NCBI GenBank assembly: GCA_035295845.1
Contig: DATGIF010000032.1
Span: forward strand, 1-64,000
Origin: Palsa-892 sp035295845
Lineage (GTDB): Bacteria; Pseudomonadota; Alphaproteobacteria; Rhizobiales; Xanthobacteraceae
Direction: 5' to 3'
DNA length: 64,000 nucleotides
The position numbers were made by a program, and so were the translations under genes. The notes below the pieces were generated by a model. It did not search any database, was not told where the DNA came from, and saw nothing but the letters and a program-made list of their open reading frames with translations. The first letter of the stretch is position 1; the number at the start of each line of letters is the position of its first letter. This document shows positions 44,103-52,600 of this stretch, in pieces.

Positions 44103-44636
44103 TCAGATCGTGTAACCGCGCTTCTTCATCTCCGCGCGCAACGCGGCGATGAATTCTTCCGAGGTCTTCGCGCCCCATTGGCGCACGGCGGCGAAGCTTT
44201 CCTCGAGCACGTTCGGAAGCTCGGTGACAAGCTTCTTGCCCGTGGGGGAGCGGTAGAACGTCAGGAGCTCGTTGAGTTCGGCCTCGGTGAAATGGCTCGC
44301 ATAGGCCGTGGCCATCAGCGAAACGACTTCGGGCTGGCGCTTCTCGAAATCGCCGCGGATCGCGGTGATCGCCTCGACGAGCTGTTTTTGCAAGTCGGGA
44401 TTCTGCTGCAGGAACGAGGCATAAGCCTGCTGCATGACGGAGGGAATGACGCCGTCGAAGGCGCGCGCCGCGCCCGAAGCGTCGATGATCTGACGCGCGA
44501 GCTGAATTTGCGCGGCGGAGGGCGGCGGGCCCTTGGGCGCCGGCTGCTGGGCGCGGACGCCGGTCACGGTAATTCCCAAAGCGATGACCAGCGCAGCGAG
44601 GCGAAGCGCGCGGGCAATGGTCGGACGGTTCATCAT
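44103..44636 (-). CDS. DUF2059 domain protein, secreted
   Basis: A 177-residue protein with an N-terminal signal peptide (cleavage after Ala-Gln near residue 30) and a helical DUF2059 domain at about 75-160, with the family stretch Phe-Thr-Glu-Ala-Glu-Leu-Asn-Glu-Leu and Tyr-Arg-Ser-Pro-Thr-Gly-Lys-Lys. Periplasmic; function unknown, but it sits between rpiA and gor in many Hyphomicrobiales. Confidence 0.85.
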   Translation of the reverse strand: MMNRPTIARALRLAALVIALGITVTGVRAQQPAPKGPPPSAAQIQLARQIIDASGAARAFDGVIPSVMQQAYASFLQQNPDLQKQLVEAITAIRGDFEKRQPEVVSLMATAYASHFTEAELNELLTFYRSPTGKKLVTELPNVLEESFAAVRQWGAKTSEEFIAALRAEMKKRGYTI

Positions 44637-44657
44637 ACTCTCCTTTGCAAGATTGAT

Positions 44658-45356
44658 TCAGGACCGCTCGATGACGCGAACTCCCTCGCTTCCGGCGAGG
44701 ATTGCCCGACGAGCCAGCCCGATGAATAGGCCGTGTTCGACAACGCCCGGAATCCTGGAAAGGCCCTGCGCGAGTTTGCGCGCATCGGGGATCGATCCAA
44801 GTCCGGCGTCGAGAATGAGGTGTCCTTGATCCGTGACGAAAACATGGCCGTCCGGCTTATGCCTCAGCCGGATGGGCCCGGCGCATCCTGACTCGGATAC
44901 CACCGCGGCGATCGCCTTTTTAGTGGCACCCAAGCCGAAATCAACCACCTCGATCGGGAGGGGAAAGCGGCCGAGGCGGCCGACCCATTTGCTGTCGTCC
45001 GCGATCACGATCATCTCGTGCGAGGCCGCCGCCACAATCTTCTCGCGCAGCAGCGCGCCGCCGCCGCCCTTGATCAGGTTGAGAGCGGGGTCAATCTCGT
45101 CGGCGCCGTCAATGGTGAGATCAAGCTCGGGCTCGTCATCGAGGGTCGTGAGCGGCACGCCGAGACGGTTGGCCTGGGCGCGCGTTGCTTCCGAAGTCGG
45201 CACGCCGGTGACGTCGAGCCCCTCCTTCACCCGCTCGCCGAGGAGCTCGACGAAGTGCGCGGCGGTCGAGCCGGTGCCGAGGCCGAGCCGCATGCCCGGG
45301 CGCACGAAGTCGAGCGCGCGGCGCGCGGCCTCGCGCTTCATGGCATCTAGGTTCAT
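44658..45356 (-). CDS. rpiA: Ribose-5-phosphate isomerase A
   Basis: A 232-residue isomerase linking ribose 5-phosphate and ribulose 5-phosphate. Gly-Leu-Gly-Thr-Gly-Ser-Thr-Ala (phosphate loop), Asp-Gly-Ala-Asp-Glu-Ile (acid residues) and Lys-Gly-Gly-Gly-Gly-Ala (catalytic lysine region and following Glu in Arg-Glu-Lys) are all present. Start at 45356 is preferred by family length; in-frame ATGs at 45377 and further up are possible. DUF2059 follows 21 bases after the stop. Confidence 0.92.
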   Translation of the reverse strand: MNLDAMKREAARRALDFVRPGMRLGLGTGSTAAHFVELLGERVKEGLDVTGVPTSEATRAQANRLGVPLTTLDDEPELDLTIDGADEIDPALNLIKGGGGALLREKIVAAASHEMIVIADDSKWVGRLGRFPLPIEVVDFGLGATKKAIAAVVSESGCAGPIRLRHKPDGHVFVTDQGHLILDAGLGSIPDARKLAQGLSRIPGVVEHGLFIGLARRAILAGSEGVRVIERS

Positions 45357-45530
45357 GGCTGGGGCGGCTTGCGGCATTGGGTCGAGCCCGTGACCGGCGC
45401 GTGAAATGCGGCGCGGTCCTAGCATGCGTGCGACGGCTCTGCCAGCGGATGAACGACGCAGGCAAGCTTATGCCGCCGGCGCGGGCTGGCCGTGGACTTT
45501 CGCCCGGTTCGATTGTAGGCGGATTGCCGC

Positions 45531-46220
45531 ATGACGGTTCGCCCGACCATCGCCTTCGATCTCGATGGCACCCTTGTCGATACCGCGCCCGATCTCGTCG
45601 ATACCCTCAATCTCGTGCTGCAAGAAGCGGGACTCCCGCCGGTTCCCTTCACGGAGGCGCGCGACCTCGTGGGCGGCGGCGCGCGGGCCCTCATCGAACG
45701 CGGGCTCGCCTACGAGCACGAAAAGATCCCGACCGCGGAAGTGGACCGGATGCTCTCGCGCTTTCTCGTTCATTACGACGCGCACCTCGCCGACCGCTCG
45801 CGTGCTTTTCCCGGCGTCGAAGACGCGCTCGCGACGCTTGCAGCCAAGGGCGCAATCCTCGTCGTCGTCACCAACAAGCTCGAACGTTTTTCGGTGAAGC
45901 TGCTCGCAGCGCTTGGGCTGCTCGACCGCTTCGCGCTCGTCGCCGGCGCCGATACTTTCGCCGTACGCAAGCCCGATCCCGGCCATCTCCTCGCAGCGGT
46001 GGCGCAGGCGGGCGGCCGCTCCGACGGCGCGGTGATGGTCGGTGATTCCGAGACCGATGTGCTGACGGCGCGGCGCGCGAGGGTGCCGGTGGTGGCGGTG
46101 GGCTGGGGGTATTCGCGGACGCCCGCGGCCAAGCTTGGCGCCGACCGGCTGATCGAGCGGATGAAGGATCTGCCCGCCGCCGTCGAGGCGCTCGTCGACC
46201 TCGCCGGCGCGAGGAAATAA
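45531..46220 (+). CDS. gph: Phosphoglycolate phosphatase (HAD family)
   Basis: A 229-residue HAD phosphatase. Motif I is Asp10-Leu-Asp12-Gly-Thr, with a helical cap domain, motif II Val-Val-Thr-Asn-Lys, and motif III/IV Lys-Pro-Asp-Pro and Val-Gly-Asp-Ser-Glu-Thr-Asp. It removes phosphate from 2-phosphoglycolate. It is divergent from rpiA. A small hairpin (GTCCCT / AGGGAC) at 46228-46242 follows the stop. Confidence 0.88.
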   Translation: MTVRPTIAFDLDGTLVDTAPDLVDTLNLVLQEAGLPPVPFTEARDLVGGGARALIERGLAYEHEKIPTAEVDRMLSRFLVHYDAHLADRSRAFPGVEDALATLAAKGAILVVVTNKLERFSVKLLAALGLLDRFALVAGADTFAVRKPDPGHLLAAVAQAGGRSDGAVMVGDSETDVLTARRARVPVVAVGWGYSRTPAAKLGADRLIERMKDLPAAVEALVDLAGARK

Positions 46221-46353
46221 GCCCTAAGTCCCTGCAAGGGACAAATATTAGCGGCGCATTAACCATGCTTCGGCAACAGTCGGCTTTGGTGCCGCGCGGA
46301 ACAACGCCGTTCGGCGGCGCCCTCGCCTGCCCTCCTGCTGGACGCCCCGCAGC

Positions 46354-48138
46354 ATGTCACTGCTCGCCCGGATCACGAGACGCCTCGAAGGTCGCGCGCC
46401 GGAGCTCTCCGAACAGGCGCCGGCGCTCGCACCGGCATTGCCCTCGGCGCAAGAACGCAGCGAAACGCTGAACCAGGCTTCGCTCACGACCGTGCGCGAG
46501 TCGCTCGATCTGCTCGAGGCCGATCTCGGCAAGTTGATTGCCGAAGTCGGGCGCGCGGCCGACCAGGTGCATGTCGGCATCGGCTCGTCGACGCAGTCGC
46601 TGGAAGCGATCCGCAGCCGGACGGAAGCGCTCACCGATCTTGTCAATGTCGCAAACGGCGACGCGCGCCAGCTCGCGGCGGCAACCGAAGAGTTCGCGCG
46701 ATCCTCGGGCGAAATCGGCCGCCAGGTTCAGCTCGCCGGCAATCTCACGGATCAGGCGACAGGGGCCGCGCGCGACGCCGGCCATAGCATCGAAGGATTG
46801 AATTCCTCCTCCTCGGAAATCGGCGCGGTCGTCGGTCTGATCGCCAAGATCGCGAAGCAAACGAACCTCTTGTCGCTCAACGCGACGATCGAGGCGGCGC
46901 GCGCGGGCGAGGCCGGCCGCGGCTTTGCGGTCGTCGCCAACGAAGTGAAAGCGCTTTCGGTCGAAACCCAGAAGGCGACGGACGAAATCGCCCGCCGCGT
47001 CGACAAGCTGCAGCACGACGCACAAGCCTCGATCGAGGCGCTCGCGCGCATCTCCGCCGTGATCGAGGGGATCCGCCCGGTCTTTGTCGCGATCGCCGCC
47101 GCGGTCGAGGAACAGATCGCGACATCCGAGCATCTTTCCCGCAACGCCGCCACCACTTCGCAATTCATCGGGCAGGTTTCCGCCGGAACCGCCGAGATCG
47201 GAAGCGCGACCGAAATCGCCACGCGCGAGAGCCACGAGATCGACCGTTCGGGCAAGACCGCGGCCAATCTCGTCACCCAGCTTCACAAGCGGCTCGCGAT
47301 CTTCCTCCGCCAAACCGAGATCGGCGACCGGCGCCAGTTCGACCGCATGCCGTGCGAACTGCCGGTCACCCTCGCGCGCCCCGAGGGACCCCTCGTCGGC
47401 AAGACCGTCGACCTCAGCGAGGGCGGCGCGCTCATCCAGCCCGATGCGAAAGAAAGCAAGGTCGAGATCGGCCGCAACTACGCAATCGAAATCGCGGGCG
47501 TTGGCCGCCTCACCGCGCTCCTCGTCAACCGCTCAAGCCTCGGCATCCATCTCAAATTCGTCGACGTGGACGCGGCATCCCGCGCGCGGCTCGACGAAAA
47601 GATCGCGGCGGTGCGGGAGGACAATCGCGAATTCATCGATCGCGCCATGAAAGTCGCGGCCGAGGTTTCGGTGACGCTGGAGCGGCTGGTGACATCCGGC
47701 CGCCTTGCGGCGACGGCGCTCTTCGACAACGACTACGTGCCGATCCCGAACACCGACCCGCAGCAATTCCGCACGCTTTATCTGGAGGCACTGGAAGAAG
47801 TACTGCCCGCGATCCAGGAGCGGGAGCTTGCCTCCGACAAACGGATGGTTTTCTGCGCCGCCGTCGACCGCAACGGCTATCTGCCGGTGCATAATCTCAA
47901 ATACTCGCATCCGCAGCGGCCGGACGATCCGGTCTGGAACGTCGCCAATTGCCGCAACCGCCGCATCTTCGACGACCGCGCGGGGCTTGCCGCCGCCCGC
48001 AACGCGCGGCCCTACCTTATCCAGAGTTATCCGCGCGACATGGGCAACGGCGTCATCATCATGATGAAAGAGATCGACGCGCCGCTCCGCGTGCTCGGCA
48101 AGCACTGGGGCGGGCTCCGCATGGCGTATCAGTTGTAG
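46354..48138 (+). CDS. Soluble methyl-accepting chemotaxis protein with PilZ and C-terminal sensor-like domains
   Basis: A 594-residue cytoplasmic chemoreceptor without any membrane segment. The signalling coiled coil spans about 40-310, with the hairpin tip at 166-198 (Lys-Gln-Thr-Asn-Leu-Leu, then Glu-Ala-Ala-Arg-Ala-Gly-Glu-Ala-Gly-Arg-Gly-Phe). A PilZ domain follows at about 322-415, with both c-di-GMP motifs: Arg-Arg-Gln-Phe-Asp-Arg (326-331) and Asp-Leu-Ser-Glu-Gly-Gly (353-358). The rest (450-594) has Tyr-Val-Pro-Ile-Pro-Asn-Thr, Asp-Arg-Asn-Gly-Tyr-Leu-Pro and a terminal Trp-Gly-Gly-Leu-Arg, a region seen in alphaproteobacterial chemoreceptors that looks like a ligand-sensing (PAS/Cache-like) domain. 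Likely links c-di-GMP level to chemotaxis. Confidence 0.85.
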   Translation: MSLLARITRRLEGRAPELSEQAPALAPALPSAQERSETLNQASLTTVRESLDLLEADLGKLIAEVGRAADQVHVGIGSSTQSLEAIRSRTEALTDLVNVANGDARQLAAATEEFARSSGEIGRQVQLAGNLTDQATGAARDAGHSIEGLNSSSSEIGAVVGLIAKIAKQTNLLSLNATIEAARAGEAGRGFAVVANEVKALSVETQKATDEIARRVDKLQHDAQASIEALARISAVIEGIRPVFVAIAAAVEEQIATSEHLSRNAATTSQFIGQVSAGTAEIGSATEIATRESHEIDRSGKTAANLVTQLHKRLAIFLRQTEIGDRRQFDRMPCELPVTLARPEGPLVGKTVDLSEGGALIQPDAKESKVEIGRNYAIEIAGVGRLTALLVNRSSLGIHLKFVDVDAASRARLDEKIAAVREDNREFIDRAMKVAAEVSVTLERLVTSGRLAATALFDNDYVPIPNTDPQQFRTLYLEALEEVLPAIQERELASDKRMVFCAAVDRNGYLPVHNLKYSHPQRPDDPVWNVANCRNRRIFDDRAGLAAARNARPYLIQSYPRDMGNGVIIMMKEIDAPLRVLGKHWGGLRMAYQL

Positions 48139-48150
48139 ACCGCGCTTTCC

Positions 48151-48180
48151 TTGACAGCGTGACGCGGCGATCCCTACAAA
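48151..48180 (+). promoter_or_regulatory. Sigma-70 promoter of tRNA-Val
   Basis: TTGACA at 48151-48156 and TACAAA at 48175-48180 with an 18-base spacer (CTACAA with 17 is the alternative reading). The tRNA starts 10 bases downstream. Confidence 0.75.
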
Positions 48181-48189
48181 CAAGAAGAC

Positions 48190-48264
48190 GGGCGCTTAGC
48201 TCAGCGGGAGAGCGTTCCCTTCACACGGGAAAGGTCACAGGTTCAATCCCTGTAGCGCCCACCA
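48190..48264 (+). tRNA. tRNA-Val (anticodon CAC)
   Basis: 75 bases including an encoded CCA end. The acceptor stem pairs GGGCGCT with AGCGCCC, the D arm is GCTC/GAGC, the anticodon arm TTCCC-TTCACAC-GGGAA gives anticodon CAC (valine, codon GUG), and the T arm is ACAGG-TTCAATC-CCTGT. Phage-type genes begin directly downstream, so its 3' part is the probable attachment core. Confidence 0.95.
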
Positions 48265-48271
48265 CGTAAGT

Positions 48272-48323
48272 GATTGTCACACTTAGCGATTCGATTGTCA
48301 CACCTGGCCGGTCGATTGTCACA
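48272..48323 (+). repeat. Three 21-bp-phased direct repeats next to the tRNA (GATTGTCACA)
   Basis: The decamer GATTGTCACA occurs at 48272-48281, 48293-48302 and 48314-48323, each copy exactly 21 bases from the last; copies 2 and 3 share a preceding TC(G). Two helical turns of spacing put all copies on one face of the DNA. Could be arm-type integrase sites, binding sites of a phage regulator, or the multi-repeat end of a lost transposon. Confidence 0.8.
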
Positions 48324-48446
48324 GCACCCCAAAACTATTCAGAACATATTGAGACACTGGTGCAGTCGAGCCAGAAACAAAGACAAATTTGGAGCACCCA
48401 TGTTCACCAAAGGTTGCTCATACGTTACTTATAAGTTCCACTTAGG

Positions 48447-48677
48447 TTACAAGCTCTTTTTGAGCTCTTCGGCCTCGCGCCACGCATCCATCAGTTCGGA
48501 AAACGAGCGCACGCAGGTCCGGTTGCTCCGCCGCCGCTCCGCCGCCTCATCCAGTTTCTCAGCCGCGCGGACCAGCTCAAGTTTATTCGGATGAAGCGCT
48601 GCAAGTTCCAGGAGCTCGGCCGATGCCGACGTGTGCCGGCGTCGCGCCGGCGCCGGCAGTCGCTTGATTTCAGACAC
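48447..48677 (-). CDS. Phage protein of 76 residues, unknown function
   Basis: Last gene of the phage operon. The protein is basic at the N terminus (a run of Arg) and helical with heptad-like Leu spacing after it. Its ATG overlaps the end of the HNH-like gene by 8 bases. No family recognised. The gene is AT-richer at its 3' end, where a short AGCTC / GAGCT hairpin with a T5 loop lies inside the last codons. Confidence 0.6.
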   Translation of the reverse strand: MSEIKRLPAPARRRHTSASAELLELAALHPNKLELVRAAEKLDEAAERRRSNRTCVRSFSELMDAWREAEELKKSL

Positions 48678-48945
48678 GCGCGCGCCAACCCCTATTCCAG
48701 TGCGCGCTCTTCACGCGCAGGTTCGATGGGTTATTCGTGCCGCCGTCCTTGACCATTTTCTTGTGGTCGACGTCCTTGCCCTTGATCGCCGCCTTCCCGT
48801 CGCGCTTCGCCACGATGCGGCGCGCCTGGTTGCGCTCGGAGCGACCTTTGATGTGCTCCGGCGTGTGGTTGTAGCCGTGATCCATCGCCCGAATCTGCTC
48901 GGGCGTGCGGTGTGAGCTCGGGTCTCGTTTTCCGTAATTACTCAT
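48670..48945 (-). CDS. HNH-endonuclease-like phage protein
   Basis: A 91-residue basic protein. The C-terminal half has Asp-Val-Asp-His-Lys-Lys, then Gly-Gly-Thr-Asn-Asn-Pro-Ser-Asn-Leu-Arg-Val and His-Trp-Asn-Arg-Gly, the spacing of a beta-beta-alpha HNH motif; zinc-binding cysteines are missing, as in many small phage HNH-like proteins. It could nick DNA during packaging or be a structural relative. Its ATG overlaps the previous stop (ATGA). Confidence 0.65.
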   Translation of the reverse strand: MSNYGKRDPSSHRTPEQIRAMDHGYNHTPEHIKGRSERNQARRIVAKRDGKAAIKGKDVDHKKMVKDGGTNNPSNLRVKSAHWNRGWRARV

Positions 48946-49085
48946 TCCCGGATACCGATCGACGCTAAGATTTCCACGGCGAGATCTTCGACCTGCTTGT
49001 CGCTGACGAACGACCCGTAGCCCGACGCATCGAGCTTCGTCCGGATCGTCTTCATCACCGCCATCAGCTTGTCGCCGTAGTCCAT
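48942..49085 (-). CDS. Phage protein of 47 residues, unknown function
   Basis: Short acidic-amphipathic protein starting at the ATG at 49085, which overlaps the stop of the preceding 59-residue gene (TGATG) and ends in an ATGA overlap with the HNH-like gene. The coupling on both sides supports it over the long frame that runs on to 49364 in this reading frame. No family recognised. Confidence 0.6.
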   Translation of the reverse strand: MDYGDKLMAVMKTIRTKLDASGYGSFVSDKQVEDLAVEILASIGIRE

Positions 49086-49264
49086 CACTTCACGCGGTTG
49101 AGGCGGGGGTTCCGGCGGCGCGCGGCGGCGCCCGCCTTGCGCGTGCGCGCGGCGAGGATCGCGCCGGCGTTCGCCATCGAGATACCCTCCTTGTGCGCGA
49201 TCTGCCCCTGCACGGCCTTGAAACCGGGGTGTGCGCCGGGGGCGACCTTCTTGTACTTGCTCAT
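49085..49264 (-). CDS. Phage protein of 59 residues, basic, unknown function
   Basis: Starts at the ATG at 49264 inside an ATGA overlap with the upstream membrane-protein gene and ends at a TGA that overlaps the next ATG. The sequence is rich in Ala, Lys and Arg, with an Arg-rich tail; it begins Met-Ser-Lys-Tyr-Lys-Lys-Val. The composition suggests nucleic-acid binding; no family recognised. Confidence 0.6.
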   Translation of the reverse strand: MSKYKKVAPGAHPGFKAVQGQIAHKEGISMANAGAILAARTRKAGAAARRRNPRLNRVK

Positions 49265-49470
49265 CTGTCCTTCTCCTTATTCCAAGGCGGATACTGTCCG
49301 CCGAGTCCGTGGTCGTCTTTGGGGTCGTCGTCCGGCATGAGGAAGCCGGGGCGGAAAATATCAAGCAGCGTCGCGACCAGGATCGTTGCGAGTAGGTAGG
49401 CCCACATGACTCGAACGCCGTACGGCCAGTGCTCGACGATATTCCATAGGTACGCGAACTGCTCTTTCAT
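49261..49470 (-). CDS. Small single-span phage membrane protein (69 residues)
   Basis: One transmembrane segment at about 19-39 (Val-Met-Trp-Ala-Tyr-Leu-Leu-Ala-Thr-Ile-Leu), then a Pro/Asp-rich hydrophilic tail. ATGA overlaps on both sides couple it to the neighbouring small genes. In a late operon such a protein could be a holin or holin partner, but no endolysin is seen next to it. Confidence 0.6.
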   Translation of the reverse strand: MKEQFAYLWNIVEHWPYGVRVMWAYLLATILVATLLDIFRPGFLMPDDDPKDDHGLGGQYPPWNKEKDR

Positions 49471-49610
49471 TCCTTGTCTTTCACTTTGACGCGCTTGAGG
49501 CGTCTCTCCTTCCAGTCATCCTGCGGCGCCTTCGGGTCTTTGAACTCGATACAGAACACCGCAAGAATAACCGCGCCAAAAATCAGCCAGAACGCCGCGT
49601 GCTGTTCCAT
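49467..49610 (-). CDS. Tiny single-span phage membrane protein (47 residues), possible holin
   Basis: The ATG at 49610 overlaps the stop of the giant polyvalent gene by one base (TAATG), and the stop overlaps the next ATG (ATGA). One transmembrane segment at about 6-21 is followed by a strongly charged, Lys-rich tail. The size and layout fit class II/III holin-like or Rz-like accessory proteins; the assignment is inference. Confidence 0.6.
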   Translation of the reverse strand: MEQHAAFWLIFGAVILAVFCIEFKDPKAPQDDWKERRLKRVKVKDKE

Positions 49611-52600
49611 TAGCGATAGATCGCTTCGGCACGGTCCTGGATGAACTTGGTGCGCTTATCGAGATTGATGTCGTAGATCCGGTTCGAGCTCTCTTTATTC
49701 TTCTCGCGCCGATGCGCGCTCTTCTGAAGATCAGCCATGGTGAGCTGCGCGTCCTTGGGCTTGTCCGCGTTCCACTTCTGCACCGCGGCCCAGACTTGCG
49801 CCTTCTCGTCGGGCTTCGCATCCGACCAGCGCTTCGTCAGCGCGTTCTTCTCGTCGGTGTATTTCTGTTTGAGGTTGTAAGCCTCGCTCTTGCGCTCGTA
49901 ATATTCTGCTTCGCCCGAAGGCGTGAATCCGAGGAACCGCGCAGCCACCTCGCCCGGCGACTTGTATTCGTATCCGCTCTGCTTCCCGCCCTCGAGCGCG
50001 CGCTTGACGTCGCGCACCACCTGAAGCGGGAACGCCTGCGCCGCGCCGTCGGCGATATTCCCCTGCATCATCTTTTGGAAGCCCTTGATCGCGTCCTCGA
50101 CGAGGCCGCCCGGAGCGCCGGCCGCGGTCTTGGCGAGGAACGCCCAAACGTTCTCGCCCGTGAGCTTCTCGGGCATACCGAACGTGAAGAGCGAGTTGAG
50201 GCCGAGACGGTGATGGACGTCGACCCCCAGCAGCCGGCCGGCACCGTGCATGATGTACTCGGCGCCTTCTTTGCCGAGGTTCTTCACCGCCTGCTCGTAT
50301 TGCCAGCGCTCGAAGTCGTTCCAGTCGTTCTGCGTGATGCCGAGGCCCTTGCCGACGAGACCCGCGATCTTGCCCACCTCGAGCGGAAGACCGCCGAGCA
50401 GACCGGTCATGAACGTGTGCGTGCCGAGCACCGTCGCAAGAGACGCCGCCGCCTGCACGCGCGTCCGGACGTCGTCGCCGGAGAATGCCTTCTCCGCCGT
50501 GCTGATCAGCAGGTGGTACATCATCTGCGGGAACTGGCGGAACTGAAGGAATGGACGCAGCCACTTGTTCTTGAACAGCGGCGCCGCGTTGGTCGAGCTG
50601 TAGAAGCCCTGCGTGTTGGCGAGCGTCTGGCGGGCATACTCGACCGCGCCGTCGTGCGCCTTCTGCTCGCTCATCGTCTTGCGAAGCTTCGCGTACTCGA
50701 GGCGATACGCCATCGCCGCGCCGACGTAGCGGTTGATCGCTTCCGTGGCGTTCGTGGCATGGCGGAAGACCGTGTCGAGCTTCGCGATCGTCTTATCCAT
50801 GACGCCGACCGCGCCCTTGAGCTGTCGCGACGGCGCATACTTGTGCACCTCGAGGCCGGCCTGCGGATGGATCAGGCCGATCTCGGCGAGCGTGTCGAAC
50901 ATCTTGTTCAGGCGGCCGCTGTCCTTCTCGCCCTTGAAGCTCTCCTTGACGAGCTTGTCGTAGTCGGTCCCCTCGTGGAGGCCGTCGGCGATCGACTTCA
51001 CGAAGTCGTTGCCGCCCGCCTGGTAGAACCGCACGGCGGTCTTCCAGGTCCGCAGCATCACTCCATACGTCGCCGCGAGCCCGTGGCGACCGGAGATGAA
51101 CGGCGCCGTAATCATGGGAAGGTGCGTCTGGTGCAGCAGCAAGTGCGACGGGCGCGCCATGCGGTCGATATACGACCAGGTCGATAGCCGGCGTGTCCAG
51201 TCGGTATAGGTGCCCGAATACTCGTTCGGATCCAGCGCTCGCGCGCGGGCAATCACCTCGTTTGCGGCTTCAGAGCGGGAAAGCGCATTCGGATCGAGCG
51301 CACCCTCTTTCGAGTAGCGGTTGTCCTCTACATACTTCTGCATGTCGCGGATCGCTTCCTCGACCTTGGGGCGAAACTCGACCTTGGCTCGGTAGTTCGA
51401 CTGGCTGTCATTATATATGGCCATGTTGCGGGTGAGGTCGTCGGAAGCCCCCTCCACCCGGCGCCGCGGCAGCCGGCGGGATTGGACACGGTTACCTGCC
51501 TGGGTAACCAGAGCCGCCTCCTCCAGCGCCTTCCGCATCTCCTGTTTCTGGACGTTCGTGGCCCGACGGTACTCATCCGTCTGCTCGAGCTTCTTCATGA
51601 TCGTGTGGAGCGCGCCGGCGCCGATCTCGGCATCGCGGCCGATGTAGTCCTGCTTCTCCTCGACGTAGGGTTCGCGCTCGAGCACGCCCGACTCGTGGAG
51701 TTCTTTCTGGCGCGCCTGTGCATCCTTCAGGCTTTCGCTGAATTCGACGTGCTTGCGCTGCACGTTGACTTCGTACCGCTGCTCGGCGCTTCCCGTCTGA
51801 GACAGGCCGCCCATCTTCGTGGTGCGCTCGCCGGTATTCGGGTCGTAATAGACCGTGTCGACGTTGTAGTGGAGGCCGGTCTTCTGCGCGAAGTTGTAGG
51901 CTTCCTTGCGAGTGCGGAACTCCCACGTATTCTCGTCGACCTTATTCACCGCGTTCGTGGGCTCCGCCACCTTATACTTGCCGCTGACGACGTAGTCGCC
52001 ATGGCGCACGAGGGGCGCGTAGACACCCTCCTTTCCCGAGAGCTTCTTGGCATCGAGGATCTGTTTCGCGACCACGTCGCCATACTTGTTCTCGAGCTCC
52101 TCGATGAGCTCTTTGGTCGGGTTCGCATTCAGAAGACGCTTCGATTCGGTGACGCGCGTGGACTCGTCGACGCCGGCAGCGCGCAGGTACTGGTCGATGT
52201 GGCCGCGCGTCATGTCGGCCTGCGCTTCTTCGAAGAAACGGAACAGGCGCTCTTGGGCTTCGCGGAATTCCGGATGCTGGGTCGCCAGGTCGTTGAATTC
52301 TTTGGCGAGGCCGGGATGCGCGGCTTGCGCCTCCCAATGCGCCATCGGCGCGTCCTCGGGGCTGTATTTGCCGGATGCCATGCGCTGCTGGTTCGTCTTC
52401 GACAGCGCGAGATATTCGTTCCGGCTGATGCCAAGAGGCGACGACGCATCGACGCCGAAAGCCGTCTGGCGATTCACGAGGTCAGACCACTTGTCGAACG
52501 CACCGGGGAGCTTCTTCTCGAGCCCCATCAGGTCCGCAATCAGGCGGTTGCCTTCCTGCTTCAGCTTGTTCGCGTAGACGCCTTGCTTCTCGACAAGGTC

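Noticed and set aside
43356..44729. 457-codon open frame on the plus strand across gor and DUF2059
   Set aside because: It is the antisense shadow of two clear minus-strand genes and has no family-like motif.
48274..48594. Plus-strand frame from the repeats into the 76-residue gene
   Set aside because: It translates the three DNA repeats into Ser-His/Leu repeats and then runs antisense to a better gene.
49085..49364. N-terminal extension of the 47-residue phage gene
   Set aside because: The extension is out of phase with two well-coupled small genes and reads as Arg/Pro-rich noise.
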